In this document: piece after piece, positions 1-9,294 of the stretch
Position numbering within the stretch: position 1 is the stretch's first letter
Layout of the letters: every line of letters begins with the position of its first letter
Origin: Alphaproteobacteria bacterium
GTDB lineage: Bacteria > Pseudomonadota > Alphaproteobacteria > Rickettsiales > SXRF01
Reading direction: 5' to 3'
Assembly (NCBI GenBank): GCA_025362975.1
Contig: JANYES010000019.1
Location: 310,001-374,000, forward strand
Length of the DNA stretch: 64,000 nt
Made by a program: the position numbers and the translations under genes
The notes under the pieces: generated by a model
Told to the model about the DNA's origin: nothing
The model's database searches: none
What the model saw: the letters and a program-made list of their open reading frames with translations, nothing else

Positions 1-2
1 TA

Positions 3-545
3 ATCGGCCTTTTCGTCGTCAGTGGCGTCAATACCATCCCCCGGCTCGATGAAAAGGTAAATGCTTCGTGGGCGGAGGTGCAGAACCAGTACCAACGCCG
101 CATGGATTTGATCCCCAATCTGGTGGAAACGGTAAAAGGCTTTGCCAATTTCGAGCAGAAAACTCTGACCGATGTTATCAATGCCCGCGCCAATGCAACT
201 AAGGTGACGCTTACCACCGATCAGCTTTCCGATCCAGAGGCGGTCAAAAAGTTTGAACAAGCGCAGGGCAACGTGTCTTCATCTTTATCACGGTTAATGG
301 TGGTGGTCGAACAATACCCTGACCTTAAAGCAAATCAGAACTTTCTTGCATTGCAGTCCCAGCTTGAGGGTACGGAGAACCGCATTACTATCGCACGCAA
401 AGATTACATTGAAACCATACAGGAATATAATACCACGGTGCGTACATTCCCCGGCGTGATTTGGGCGAAGATTTATGGCGCGAAGGCCAAAGCAACTTTT
501 GCTGCGACCGAAGGGTCTGAGAAGCCACCTACCGTTAAGTTTTAG
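3..545 (+). CDS. lemA: LemA family protein, 5' truncated by window edge
   Basis: The reading frame is open from the first bases and ends with TAG at 543-545, so the true start lies left of the window. The visible 180 residues show the LemA pattern: NTIPRLDEKVNASWAEVQNQ, then a region of RRMDLIPNLVETVKGFA, and an NTTVRTFPGVIWA segment near the C-terminus. LemA proteins are membrane-anchored, mostly helical proteins facing outside the cytoplasm; their biochemical role is not settled. The next two genes encode TPM-domain proteins, the usual neighbours of lemA, and the 3-base gap to the next gene implies one operon. Confidence 0.93.
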   Translation: MGLFVVSGVNTIPRLDEKVNASWAEVQNQYQRRMDLIPNLVETVKGFANFEQKTLTDVINARANATKVTLTTDQLSDPEAVKKFEQAQGNVSSSLSRLMVVVEQYPDLKANQNFLALQSQLEGTENRITIARKDYIETIQEYNTTVRTFPGVIWAKIYGAKAKATFAATEGSEKPPTVKF

Positions 546-548
546 GTC

Positions 549-1247
549 ATGCGTCGCGCCCTCCTATTCATTGTTTTCCTACTGGTGGGCGCGGTTGCCA
601 TTGCCGCGCCGCAATTCCCTGCGCTTACCGGACGCGTGGTGGATGACGCGCATGTTCTCTCCGCGTCCACGGTGCAATCCTTGGATCAGATGCTGGAGGG
701 TTATGAGCGTGGCACAACCAACCAGGTGGTCGTCGTCACCATCCCCTCGCTACAGGGTACTTCCATCGAGGACTATGGTTATCAGCTGGGCCGTGCTTGG
801 CAAATTGGTCAAAAGGATAAGAACACTGGCGCACTACTGATCGTCGCCCCCAAAGAAAGGAAAGTACGCATCGAAGTCGGATACGGATTAGAACCGGTGC
901 TGACCGACGCTGCGTCCAGCCAGATTGTCAATGGTACCATCCTGCCCGCCTTTCGCGCAGGCAACATGGAGCAAGGCATTATCGACGGTACACAAGCCAT
1001 GCTTTCCGTTTTAGGCGGAAAAAGTATATCGGACAATCAGCAGTCCGACGGTCCCCTATCAGGCATACAGATAGTGTTCCTACTATTATTTGGCATTTTA
1101 TTTATTTGGTTTGCAATTAGACATCCTTTTCTTGCCGTCCTGCTGCTCTCCAATCATTCCTCCCGCTTCGGCAGTTCACGGATGGGTGGCGGGTTCAGCG
1201 GTGGCGGCGGTAGCTTTGGCGGCGGAGGCGCATCCGGCTCATGGTAA
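549..1247 (+). CDS. TPM-domain (YgcG-type) secreted/membrane-anchored protein
   Basis: A 232-residue protein. Residues 1-20 are a signal peptide ending AIAAPQFP. The TPM domain follows: LTGRVVDDAHVLS, TNQVVVVTIPSL, YGYQLGRAWQIGQKDKNTGALLIVAP, and VRIEVGYGLEPVLTD. Around 175-200 there is one transmembrane segment, and the tail is glycine/serine rich, typical of this family. TPM proteins are linked to membrane-protein quality control (plant TLP18.3, bacterial YgcG), but no enzymatic function can be read here. It starts 3 bases after lemA and overlaps the next TPM gene by 7 bases, so the three are likely cotranscribed. Confidence 0.9.
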   Translation: MRRALLFIVFLLVGAVAIAAPQFPALTGRVVDDAHVLSASTVQSLDQMLEGYERGTTNQVVVVTIPSLQGTSIEDYGYQLGRAWQIGQKDKNTGALLIVAPKERKVRIEVGYGLEPVLTDAASSQIVNGTILPAFRAGNMEQGIIDGTQAMLSVLGGKSISDNQQSDGPLSGIQIVFLLLFGILFIWFAIRHPFLAVLLLSNHSSRFGSSRMGGGFSGGGGSFGGGGASGSW

Positions 1248-1864
1248 AAATCTTATCCAAAACCGATAAAGAAGCGTTGACGCAAGCCATTTCCGAAGCC
1301 GAACATGTAACCAGTGCTGAGTTAGTGGTGGTGGTTTCACCGGCCAGCGATGCCTATCAGAGCTATATTCTGCTCTATGGCCTAATGGCGGGCAGCACCG
1401 TTACAGTAGGTTTATGGGCAGCGCAACTGGTCACACTCTTTCCTTTGCTTCTTGCCATTCAGCTTGCGGTCATCGCTCTGCTTTCTTTCATTCCCTGGTT
1501 GCGGCATCTATGCTTGCGACTGGTGCCTAAGCGCATTCGCCATCATCGAGCAGCGCACCGCGCTTATGAGGAATATTTAAACGTTTCACGCCACGTTTCA
1601 GCAACGACGCCCATCGTGCTGCTTTACGTTTCGCTTGCTGAGCACTACACCCATATCCTGAACAGCCGATCCGTGCGAGAGCATATACCGGACAAAAACT
1701 GGAACGCAGTCATTGATGAATGGATAGCTGCCATGCAATCGGAAGGATTGAGAAATGGCTGTATCAAGGCTATCCGGCACGCTACGGAGTTACTGATACC
1801 CCATTTTCCCGAAAAGGGTGAAATCCACAATCTTGGTAATACCGTTATCAAAATCGGGCATTAG
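1241..1864 (+). CDS. TPM-domain membrane protein
   Basis: A 207-residue protein with a short N-terminal TPM-like segment (TQAISEAEHVTSAELVVVVSPASDAY) followed by two hydrophobic segments at about residues 45-90. A soluble C-terminal part resumes the TPM fold (SATTPIVLLYVSLAEHYTHILNSRSVREHIPDKNWNAVIDEW). This is the second TPM protein often found after lemA and the secreted TPM gene. The start overlaps the previous stop by 7 bases, and the next gene (an MgtA-type ATPase) starts 2 bases downstream. No catalytic residues are recognisable. Confidence 0.82.
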   Translation: MVKILSKTDKEALTQAISEAEHVTSAELVVVVSPASDAYQSYILLYGLMAGSTVTVGLWAAQLVTLFPLLLAIQLAVIALLSFIPWLRHLCLRLVPKRIRHHRAAHRAYEEYLNVSRHVSATTPIVLLYVSLAEHYTHILNSRSVREHIPDKNWNAVIDEWIAAMQSEGLRNGCIKAIRHATELLIPHFPEKGEIHNLGNTVIKIGH

Positions 1865-1866
1865 CC

Positions 1867-4410
1867 ATGGCCATGAATTCTACATCGCTCCCTGAAATCC
1901 CATTCTGGAATCTACCGCTTAAGCAAATCCTGCAGGACACAGGCGTAAGCGGCGAGCACGGTCTTTCCAGTTCCGAAGTGGAAGCGCGCTTGCGGCAATA
2001 CGGCCTTAATGCCGCAGCGGATGCTCACCGGCAGCCCCTATGGCTGCAATTCATTCTGCGCTTCCGCAACCCGCTTATTATTCTGCTGCTAGCGGCGAGT
2101 GTGCTTTCCGCCGTTACGGGCGATACGACTAGCTTCATCATTATCATTACCATGGTCGTCTTAAGCGTCATGCTGGATTTCTTTCAGGAAGTTCGTGCCG
2201 AAAAAAGTGTGGATGCACTCAAACGTTCGGTGGCGGTAAAAGCCACCGTGGTACGGGATGGTGAGGAAGTTTCCATTCTCGTGGCACAACTAGTGCCGGG
2301 CGATATTGTACAGTTGTCAGTCGGTTCGCTGATTCCGGCCGATGGCAGGCTGGTTCAAGCCAAGGATGTCTACGTCAATCAGGCGCTGCTGACCGGAGAA
2401 TCATTTCCGACCGAAAAACATGCAAACGATCTTCCCGCGTCCGTGAATGATGTCACAGAGGCGATCAATGCTGTTTTTATGGGCACTTCCATCATCAGTG
2501 GCAGTGGTACGATGGTCGTTATCAATACGGGGAAAACCACACGTCTGGGGCAATTGGCCGGGACGCTCGCCCGCCGTCATCCGCCCACGGCCTTCGAGCA
2601 GGGGGTTCAGGCTTTCGGCATGCTGATCCTGCGTATTGCCGTCATCATGGTGCTGTTCGTGCTGTTCGTAAATACGATGTTTCACCGCCCCATGCTAGAA
2701 TCCTTCATGTTCGCACTTGCACTGGCTGTGGGGCTTACGCCGGAACTGCTGCCGATGATCATGACCATCACGCTCTCGCGCGGCGCGCTACGGATGGCAA
2801 AGCAGAAGGTCATCGTCAAACATCTTCCCGCAATGCACAATTTAGGCGCCATGGATGTTCTGTGCACCGACAAGACCGGCACGCTGACGGAGGCGAACAT
2901 ACGTCTTGAAAAATCGCTGGATACGAACTGGCAGGAAAGTGAGCATGTTTTCACGCTGGCTTATCTCAACAGCTATTTCGAGTCTGGTGTTAAAACGCCG
3001 CTCGATCAGGCTATTCTGGATCACGGCATGCCTGATATGACCGCCTGGCGCAAGATCGACGAAGTGCCGTTTGATTTCGAGCGCAGGCGCATCTCCGTAC
3101 TGGCAGCATCACCCGAAAAGCGCCTGCTAATCGTCAAAGGCGCGCCGGAGGATATTTTGAAATTCTCCACGCATGTGGAGGATGCTGCAGGCGTCTTGCA
3201 GCCCCTCGATATGGCCAGACATGCCGAATATATTACGAAATTTGAATCCCTCGGCAAAGAAGGATTCCGCGTACTTGGTATCGCTTTCCGCGAAGTAAAC
3301 GCCACGCAGACCACGGCGATGGTGACGGACGAAACCGAGCTGACATTCGCCGGTTTCACCGTCTTTATCGACCCTCCCAAGCTGGATGCGGCGGAAACCC
3401 TGCGCTTACTTAAAAAAGACGGCATTCAGGTCAAGATCCTGAGCGGCGATAACGAGCTCGTCACCCGCCATGTCTGCGACATGCTGAGGTTTGACGTAGG
3501 AGGGATCATCACCGGCACGGAACTGACGCAGTTGAGCGATGAAGCCCTGCTGGCGCGCATCGATGATACGCATGCTTTCTGCCGGGTGACGCCCCAACAG
3601 AAAAGCCGAATTATAGCCATGCTGAAAATAAAAAAACACATCGTGGGCTTTCTGGGCGACGGCATCAATGATGCCAGTGCCTTGCATGTTGCCGATGCCG
3701 GAATTTCTGTCGATAGCGCGACCGATGTGGCCAAGGAATCTGCCGACATCATCCTATTGGAGCACGATCTTTCAGTTATTCATAATGGCGTGATGGAAGG
3801 ACGGCGCGCGGTCGTCAATACCGAAAAATATATATTGATGGGCAGCAGTTCCAATTTCGGCAATATGTTCAGCATGGCGGGTGCTGCTCTGTTTCTGCCA
3901 TTCCTGCCTATGCTACCTATCCAGATATTGCTTAATAACCTGCTGTACGATTTCTCGCAGACGGTGCTTCCCTTCGATAATGTTGACCCCGAAGCGCTAG
4001 AGAAGCCCGTGCATTGGAACATCCGGCATATTAAACGCTATATGGGCATCCTCGGGCCGGTCAGCTCTGTATTCGATTTCTTGACATTCTATGTGCTCTT
4101 GAAAATGTTCCATGCCAGTGAATCGTTTTTCCAGACCGGCTGGTTCGTGGAGTCTATCGTCACGCAAATATTAATCATTTTCGCTATCCGCACCCGCAAG
4201 TCGATGTTGCGTTCCCATCCGCACCCCCTCTTGACGGCGACAGCCGTGATAATGAGTCTGACAGCCATTTTAATCCCCTACACCCCGATAGGGGAGTGGT
4301 TCGGCTTGGTGCGTCTGCCCTCCGTGTTTTTTGCGTTTTTAGCTGCTGCGGTGTTAATGTATTTCCTGTTGGTGGAAGGTATCAAATATGCCTTCCGACG
4401 CGCGCTTTGA
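1867..4410 (+). CDS. mgtA: Magnesium-translocating P-type ATPase (MgtA-like)
   Basis: An 847-residue P-type ATPase. Visible motifs are the N-terminal cation-ATPase domain, LTGESFPTEKH in the actuator domain, the phosphorylation loop CTDKTGTLTEAN, KGAPEDIL in the nucleotide domain, and the hinge GDGINDASALHVADAGISVD. The C-terminal membrane helices carry the MgtA-type NNLLYDFSQ sequence. The family hydrolyses ATP to import Mg2+; the length is slightly under the usual 890-900. It follows the TPM genes by 2 bases. Its last 29 bases overlap the 3' end of the oppositely oriented flippase-like gene, so transcripts from the two sides collide there. Confidence 0.92.
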   Translation: MAMNSTSLPEIPFWNLPLKQILQDTGVSGEHGLSSSEVEARLRQYGLNAAADAHRQPLWLQFILRFRNPLIILLLAASVLSAVTGDTTSFIIIITMVVLSVMLDFFQEVRAEKSVDALKRSVAVKATVVRDGEEVSILVAQLVPGDIVQLSVGSLIPADGRLVQAKDVYVNQALLTGESFPTEKHANDLPASVNDVTEAINAVFMGTSIISGSGTMVVINTGKTTRLGQLAGTLARRHPPTAFEQGVQAFGMLILRIAVIMVLFVLFVNTMFHRPMLESFMFALALAVGLTPELLPMIMTITLSRGALRMAKQKVIVKHLPAMHNLGAMDVLCTDKTGTLTEANIRLEKSLDTNWQESEHVFTLAYLNSYFESGVKTPLDQAILDHGMPDMTAWRKIDEVPFDFERRRISVLAASPEKRLLIVKGAPEDILKFSTHVEDAAGVLQPLDMARHAEYITKFESLGKEGFRVLGIAFREVNATQTTAMVTDETELTFAGFTVFIDPPKLDAAETLRLLKKDGIQVKILSGDNELVTRHVCDMLRFDVGGIITGTELTQLSDEALLARIDDTHAFCRVTPQQKSRIIAMLKIKKHIVGFLGDGINDASALHVADAGISVDSATDVAKESADIILLEHDLSVIHNGVMEGRRAVVNTEKYILMGSSSNFGNMFSMAGAALFLPFLPMLPIQILLNNLLYDFSQTVLPFDNVDPEALEKPVHWNIRHIKRYMGILGPVSSVFDFLTFYVLLKMFHASESFFQTGWFVESIVTQILIIFAIRTRKSMLRSHPHPLLTATAVIMSLTAILIPYTPIGEWFGLVRLPSVFFAFLAAAVLMYFLLVEGIKYAFRRAL

Positions 4411-5449
4411 CAGGATGGCGGAGTTCACGCCGCGCCAGCCACAATCCCGGCAGCATCGGCAACCAGAAGGTAAATCCTCGCAAGAGTAATACGGCGATCA
4501 GGGCTGGTTCCAGAGGTACCTTGAACAAATGCAGCATCGTCACGCAGGTGCCTTCAAATGTGCCAAGGCCGAGTGGAATAGGCAGTACCGTTCCGACCAC
4601 CGCCGCCATCACGAAACTGGCGAAAACGACAAGGTAAGGCTGCGCATAGCCTACCGCATGCAACATGATCAGTAAAGTAGCAGAATCGATACAATACACT
4701 GATATCTGCAGCAGGCTGATTTTGGTAAGAAGCGGATAATTTCTAAGCAGATGCACCGGCGCTTCGGCCAACACCCGCAGGATGGTTTTTGCGGGCTTCC
4801 AGCGCATGACGAAGGCCGGAAGCCGGTGATGCATACCGAGAGTGCGCAGCTTTAAGACCGAGGCGGGCACGCCGATAGCCACCAGACAAAGAATGAATGC
4901 CATGATGAGCAGCGGCAACGTCAAAAGATGGTAGAAAGCAAGTACCGTCAGGCTTATCAGCACGGACAGCATATAGGCGATATAATACGATATCGCTCCC
5001 GCCAGCATGCATCCCATACCAACTGGTTCCGGCACATGACGGTTCAATAATCCTTTGACTACCAGAAAGACCCCGCTTAATCCGCTGCTCGGCAACGCCT
5101 GCTTAGCGAATAGCTGGGCGATGCTTAATGGATAGAGTGAACGAAAGGCGATGGGATGCCCGCTGGTTCTCAGCGCCAGATACCATACTCCTGTAGCGGA
5201 GACATAGCTTAAGGCCTGCAGCAACGCTGCCAGGATAAGCCATTGCGGGCGGGTATTGCGGATTACTTCCAGAAACTTCCCCAACTCACCGAAATGGAGA
5301 ATGATGATGAGGACTGCGCCAAAGCATAAAAATCCCGTGAACCACCAGCCGATCATGCGCCAAGGTGAGCGCTCCTCGTACTCAAGTATCTGCTCTACAT
5401 TAAAATCATCCTCAACTGCCATATACAATCCATCATATTTGCTCATCAT
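4382..5449 (-). CDS. Flippase-like (LPG synthase transmembrane / UPF0104) protein
   Basis: A 355-residue polytopic membrane protein with about 7-8 hydrophobic segments. Near the C-terminus it carries the family signature around LPIPLGLGTFEGTCVTMLHL. This fold is the transmembrane domain of lysylphosphatidylglycerol synthases, also found alone in proteins annotated as lysylphosphatidylglycerol synthetase family or flippase-like. No synthase domain is attached, so the substrate is unknown. It lies 116 bases downstream of ackA on the same strand and may be the last gene of the pta-ackA unit. An internal Met ten codons in is an alternative start. Confidence 0.82.
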   Translation of the reverse strand: MMSKYDGLYMAVEDDFNVEQILEYEERSPWRMIGWWFTGFLCFGAVLIIILHFGELGKFLEVIRNTRPQWLILAALLQALSYVSATGVWYLALRTSGHPIAFRSLYPLSIAQLFAKQALPSSGLSGVFLVVKGLLNRHVPEPVGMGCMLAGAISYYIAYMLSVLISLTVLAFYHLLTLPLLIMAFILCLVAIGVPASVLKLRTLGMHHRLPAFVMRWKPAKTILRVLAEAPVHLLRNYPLLTKISLLQISVYCIDSATLLIMLHAVGYAQPYLVVFASFVMAAVVGTVLPIPLGLGTFEGTCVTMLHLFKVPLEPALIAVLLLRGFTFWLPMLPGLWLARRELRHPVKARVGRHI

Positions 5450-5565
5450 CGGCGTTTATGCTTCCGGTTTCCTGCTCTCGCTATCTCATTCCAACCGTGA
5501 GGCCATCCACGATCAGCATTTTTTAAGAGCGATATAATACATGAACTTATATTCCTTTGTTCGAT

Positions 5566-6657
5566 TTATGACTTGCAGGCACGGGCGATGACAATTTCTT
5601 CATTGGTAGGAATGACATAGGCAAAAACGCCGCTGTTTTTCGCGTGAATATCGATAGCATTCGATTGATTGCGTGTTTCATCCAGGGACAAGCCTACCCA
5701 TGCAAAATAGGCACAAATATCGTGGCGAATCCGTGCCGAATGTTCGCCGATGCCACCAGTAAACACGATTGCATCCAACCCGCCAAGCGTTGCCATCAGG
5801 CCGCCGAGATGCTGCGCCGCCATGCGGCAGAACAGACCGATTGCTTCCTTCGCTTCTGGTGTCTCACTTTGCTCCAGTGTGCGCATATCGGCGCTAATGC
5901 TCGACACGCCGAACAGGCCGGATTGGTGATATAACATATCCGTCACCGTATCCGTCGTCATGCCGAGATGCTGCTGCATATACAGAACTGCACCGGCATC
6001 GAGTGCGCCGCAGCGGGTGCCCATCATCAGCCCATCGAGCGTTGAAAAGCCCATGCTTGTTGCCTGGCTTTGCAAATTTTGCATCGCGCACATGCTGGCG
6101 CCGTTGCCCAGATGCGCCACAATGACGCGGCCTCTTGCCTTAAAGCCCGCATGTTTTGGCAATTCGGAAGCAATATAGTCATAGGAAAGTCCGTGAAAGC
6201 CGTAGCGCCGGACGCCGTCCTCGTAAAAATGTCGCGGCAGGGCGAACATGCTGGCGAGTTTCGGCTGCGTGCGGTGAAAGGCGGTATCGAAGCATGCTAT
6301 CTGAGGTAGATCAGGATAGATCATCGCCAGTTCTTCGATAATCCGTAGATTATGCGGTTGATGAAGCGGCGCCAGCGGGAGCAATGCCTTTAATTCCATG
6401 ATAATCTCTGGCGTCACCCGCACCGGCGCGGCGCGATCCTTCCCATGCACCACGCGATGCCCGGCAACATATAATTGCAAGCCCTCTTTATGCGAGGAAA
6501 GCCAATCAAGCGCCGTTTGCAATGCGGCTTTATGGCCGTTTTCACTATCCGGCACATCCACAGCGTCCTTGTACAGCAGCGTGAGATCAGCTTGACGAAA
6601 GAATGAGAATTTTAGGCTGGAGGAACCGGCGTTGAATACGGCGATGACGCGGTTCAC
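5566..6657 (-). CDS. ackA: Acetate kinase
   Basis: A 363-residue ASKHA-fold kinase. Motifs are VFNAGSSSLKFS at the N-terminus, GHRVVHGKD, FDTAFHRTQP, RRYGFHGLSYDYIA, VAHLGNGASM, the MGTRCGALDAG loop, and IVFTGGIGEHSARIR. It interconverts acetyl phosphate plus ADP and acetate plus ATP in the cytoplasm. It overlaps the upstream phosphotransacetylase gene by 4 bases (6654-6657), so the pair is translationally coupled and gives ATP by substrate-level phosphorylation from acyl-CoA. At 363 residues it is shorter than the roughly 400-residue housekeeping form. An FNR-type box upstream of the operon suggests induction at low oxygen. Confidence 0.95.
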   Translation of the reverse strand: MNRVIAVFNAGSSSLKFSFFRQADLTLLYKDAVDVPDSENGHKAALQTALDWLSSHKEGLQLYVAGHRVVHGKDRAAPVRVTPEIIMELKALLPLAPLHQPHNLRIIEELAMIYPDLPQIACFDTAFHRTQPKLASMFALPRHFYEDGVRRYGFHGLSYDYIASELPKHAGFKARGRVIVAHLGNGASMCAMQNLQSQATSMGFSTLDGLMMGTRCGALDAGAVLYMQQHLGMTTDTVTDMLYHQSGLFGVSSISADMRTLEQSETPEAKEAIGLFCRMAAQHLGGLMATLGGLDAIVFTGGIGEHSARIRHDICAYFAWVGLSLDETRNQSNAIDIHAKNSGVFAYVIPTNEEIVIARACKS

Positions 6658-7610
6658 GATTTAATGCCCAATTTTTCCCGATTACGCACATACGCCAGCG
6701 CCAGGGCGCTCGATGCTTGCCGCGTTTCGCTGTTACCAGCGCGGCTGGTGAGAATAATCGGCACCCGCGCGCCGAGCACAATGCCAGCACCATCGCAACC
6801 GGTCAAAAAGCGGTTCTGCTTGTAAAGCATATTGCCGGATTCAATGTCCGGAACGACCAGGATATCGGCGTCGCCCGCTACTTCTGATATGATGCCTTTA
6901 ATTTCTGCCGATTCCTTGGATACCGCATTGTCGAAGGCCAGCGGGCCGTCAAGAATGCCGCCGGTGATCTGCCCGCGCTCGGCCATTTTACATAAGGCCG
7001 CCGCCTCGAGCGTAGAGGGAATGCTTTCAGTAACCATTTCTAGGGCCGATAAAATCGCTACTTTAGGCGTGCCGAAGCCGAGGATGCAGAACAGATCGAT
7101 GGCGTTCTGCACGATGTCTTTCTTTTCCATCAGCGTCGGACGGATGTTGATGGCGGCATCGGTCAGGAACAACGGTTTAGGATAATTAGGCACGTCCAGA
7201 ATGAAGACATGGCTCATGCGCCGCCCGGTGCGTAGGCCATTTTCTTTCTCTATAACAGCTTCCATTAGCTCGTCGGTATGCAACTTGCCCTTCATCAACG
7301 CCTCGACCTTACCGTCGCGCGCCATCTTCACGGCTGTTTCCGCCGCCGCGTGGCTATGCTCGGTGGCAACGATGGTATAAGGGGAAAGGTCTATACCTTC
7401 TTGTTTGGCAACGGCTTCGATCTTGTCGCGCGGCCCCACTAGTACCGGATCGATTAGTCCTTCCTTAGCCGAAGCGATCGCGCCGATGAGTGAGTAAACA
7501 TCGACGGGATGCACCACGGCTGTCTTGAGGGGTTTCAACGCATCCTTCATCGCAAGCAATTGGCGGGTAGAAGAATGTATGGGGCATTGAGGAGCTACTG
7601 TGTCAGTCAT
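6654..7610 (-). CDS. pta: Phosphate acetyl/butyryl transferase
   Basis: A 318-residue single-domain phosphotransacylase of the Pta/Ptb family. Visible segments are VHPVDVYSLIGAIASAKEGLIDPVLVGP, ALMKGKLHTDELMEAVI, the core GGILDGPLAFDNAVSKESAEIKG, and VVPDIESGNMLYKQ. It makes acyl phosphate from acyl-CoA and phosphate. It lacks the extra N-terminal domains of long E. coli-type Pta and resembles the short form that accompanies acetate kinase in low-oxygen gene sets of alphaproteobacteria. The start lies about 117 bases from an FNR-type box. Acetyl versus butyryl specificity cannot be read from sequence. Confidence 0.9.
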   Translation of the reverse strand: MTDTVAPQCPIHSSTRQLLAMKDALKPLKTAVVHPVDVYSLIGAIASAKEGLIDPVLVGPRDKIEAVAKQEGIDLSPYTIVATEHSHAAAETAVKMARDGKVEALMKGKLHTDELMEAVIEKENGLRTGRRMSHVFILDVPNYPKPLFLTDAAINIRPTLMEKKDIVQNAIDLFCILGFGTPKVAILSALEMVTESIPSTLEAAALCKMAERGQITGGILDGPLAFDNAVSKESAEIKGIISEVAGDADILVVPDIESGNMLYKQNRFLTGCDGAGIVLGARVPIILTSRAGNSETRQASSALALAYVRNREKLGIKS

Positions 7611-7726
7611 GTTATAACCTCGCCTAGAGAGATTGCTCGAGTGGAAATGGTATATTCAAGTATGTGCATGGGTTTTCCTTATGAGCTGAGTATAACCAGC
7701 TTAAGCTGAAAACAACCGAGCACAGT

Positions 7727-7740
7727 TTGATTACGGTCAA
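7727..7740. promoter_or_regulatory. FNR/FixK-type box between pta and rhodanese genes
   Basis: TTGATTACGGTCAA matches the TTGAT-N4-ATCAA consensus at nine of ten positions. It lies in the divergent gap between pta (minus, start 7610) and the rhodanese gene (plus, start 7799), centred about 66 bases upstream of the latter. It could serve either or both. The assignment is by motif only. Confidence 0.65.
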
Positions 7741-7798
7741 GGTATAACAGAAAAAATAATGTAACAATGCAACCATATAGTTTTATTGAGGAAAATCT

Positions 7799-8353
7799 AT
7801 GCCGATCAAAACTATCGACGCTAATACTTTGAAAATCTGGCTGGATAAGAGCGAGGCAGTCCTGGTCGACGTGCGCGAACCGGCTGAATACGAGGCTGAG
7901 CATATACCAGCCGCTGCGCTGATGCCGCTGGGCACTATCTCCAGGCAGGCGCTACCCGGATTGTCTGGTAAAAAACTGGTGATCCATTGCAAAGCGGGGA
8001 AACGCGGCAGCATGGCCTGCGAGAAATTGCTGGCCGAAGACCCCAATATGGAAGTGTATAATCTGGAAGGCGGCATTTCCGCCTGGACTCAGGCGGGCTA
8101 TGCGGTAAAAACCTCCGGCAGATTATTCCTGCCGCTCGACCGGCAGGTCCAATTGGCCATCGGTCTTGGCCTCTTATTGAGCGTGGCACTGGGATACGGC
8201 GTACATCAGAGGTTTTTCCTGCTTGCCGCGTTTTTCGGTCTTGGCCTGACCTTTGCTGGTATTACCGGCACTTGCGGTTTGGCTATGTTGCTGGCGAAAA
8301 TGCCGTGGAACCGGGGCAGCACGCCGCCGGTGAACTTCTGTGCAGTAAAATAA
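7799..8353 (+). CDS. Rhodanese-domain protein with C-terminal membrane segment
   Basis: A 184-residue protein. The N-terminal 105 residues form a rhodanese domain: LVDVREPAEYEAEHIPAAALMPLG, then the active-site loop HCKAGKRGSMACEKLL with the catalytic Cys, then VYNLEGGISAWTQAGY. Two hydrophobic segments follow, in the pattern of a DUF2892 membrane anchor (LAIGLGLLLSVALGYGVH; FGLGLTFAGITGTCGLAMLLAKMPW). Rhodaneses transfer sulfane sulfur; the membrane anchor suggests handling of sulfur at the inner membrane. It heads the unit rhodanese-OsmC-ion channel, with an FNR-type box in front. Confidence 0.9.
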   Translation: MPIKTIDANTLKIWLDKSEAVLVDVREPAEYEAEHIPAAALMPLGTISRQALPGLSGKKLVIHCKAGKRGSMACEKLLAEDPNMEVYNLEGGISAWTQAGYAVKTSGRLFLPLDRQVQLAIGLGLLLSVALGYGVHQRFFLLAAFFGLGLTFAGITGTCGLAMLLAKMPWNRGSTPPVNFCAVK

Positions 8354-8363
8354 GGAGAATACT

Positions 8364-8807
8364 ATGTCAGGCGAGAAATTGATTGCCGCCCATGTGACAG
8401 AAACCGGCGAAAGTACCTACGCTGTTTCCATCTTGGTGTCCGGACATACGATCAAAGGCGACGAACCACTGTCCTTCGGCGGTGGCAATCTGGGGCCAGC
8501 ACCTTATGACCTGCTCCTGGCTGCGCTTGGTGAATGCACAGCGATGACCGTGCGCTGGTATGCCAAACAGCAAAACTGGCCGCTGGAGAAAGTGGAAGTG
8601 CGTCTGTCGCATCTCAAGACGGATGCAGGAGAGTTGCCAGAAAACGAAGGAAAATCCGGGAAAATCGACCTATTCGAAAAACAGGTGATCGTGCATGGCG
8701 CGGCGCTGACCTCGGAGCAGCGCGCCAAGCTGGTGGAGATTGCCGCTAAATGTCCCGTTCAGCGCACATTGCAGTCGGGTGGCATCATCCGAACCTTAGC
8801 AGAGTAG
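8364..8807 (+). CDS. OsmC family peroxiredoxin-like protein
   Basis: A 147-residue OsmC-fold protein with both conserved cysteines in context: GECTAMTVRWYAKQQ (first Cys) and AAKCPVQRTLQSGG (second Cys). Family members reduce organic hydroperoxides with these two thiols. It starts 10 bases after the rhodanese gene behind AAGGAGA and is followed 7 bases later by the ion-channel gene, so it sits mid-operon. The specific substrate is not predictable. Confidence 0.92.
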   Translation: MSGEKLIAAHVTETGESTYAVSILVSGHTIKGDEPLSFGGGNLGPAPYDLLLAALGECTAMTVRWYAKQQNWPLEKVEVRLSHLKTDAGELPENEGKSGKIDLFEKQVIVHGAALTSEQRAKLVEIAAKCPVQRTLQSGGIIRTLAE

Positions 8808-8814
8808 CTAAGCG

Positions 8815-9294
8815 ATGGTCGAAAATTTTGTTTCTGTATCGTTTATAAGCGCGCTGGTGATTTTCATCACCTGGGTTTCCACTTATGAAATTCTGGGGAA
8901 AGTATGGAATATCCTGCCTAGGCTTACCATTACGCCGCGCCTGCGCGTCATGTTGATAGGCGTGCCGGTTTTTTCGGTGCATATTGTCGGCATCTGGTTA
9001 TACGGCGTGGCTTATTTTCTGGTGGAAAATTTTACCTCACTTGGCAAGATCGTAGGGCAGTCGCGTGTTTATGGCGTCAATTACGAAAGTTTCTTTGACT
9101 GCCTATATTTCTCCGCCGCCACCTATACGTCACTCGGCTTAGGCGATCTCGTGCCAACGCACGATATGCGGATGTTGGTGGGCGCGGAGGTGCTCAACGG
9201 CCTGGTCATGATAGGCTGGACGATTTCCTTTACTTACCTTACCATGGAAAAGTTCTGGCAGTCTCCCCAGCATCATACGCACAAGAAACATTGA
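8815..9294 (+). CDS. Two-TM ion channel protein with unusual selectivity filter
   Basis: A 159-residue membrane protein with an Ion_trans_2-like pore module. Hydrophobic segments lie at about residues 5-30, 45-75 and 120-145. The pore loop reads SAATYTSLGLGDLVPTHD. Potassium channels normally have TVGYG or TLGYG in the filter; here the aromatic residue is replaced by Leu (SLGLGD). The fold supports a monovalent cation channel, but potassium selectivity is not certain. It is the last gene of the rhodanese-OsmC unit. Confidence 0.8.
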   Translation: MVENFVSVSFISALVIFITWVSTYEILGKVWNILPRLTITPRLRVMLIGVPVFSVHIVGIWLYGVAYFLVENFTSLGKIVGQSRVYGVNYESFFDCLYFSAATYTSLGLGDLVPTHDMRMLVGAEVLNGLVMIGWTISFTYLTMEKFWQSPQHHTHKKH

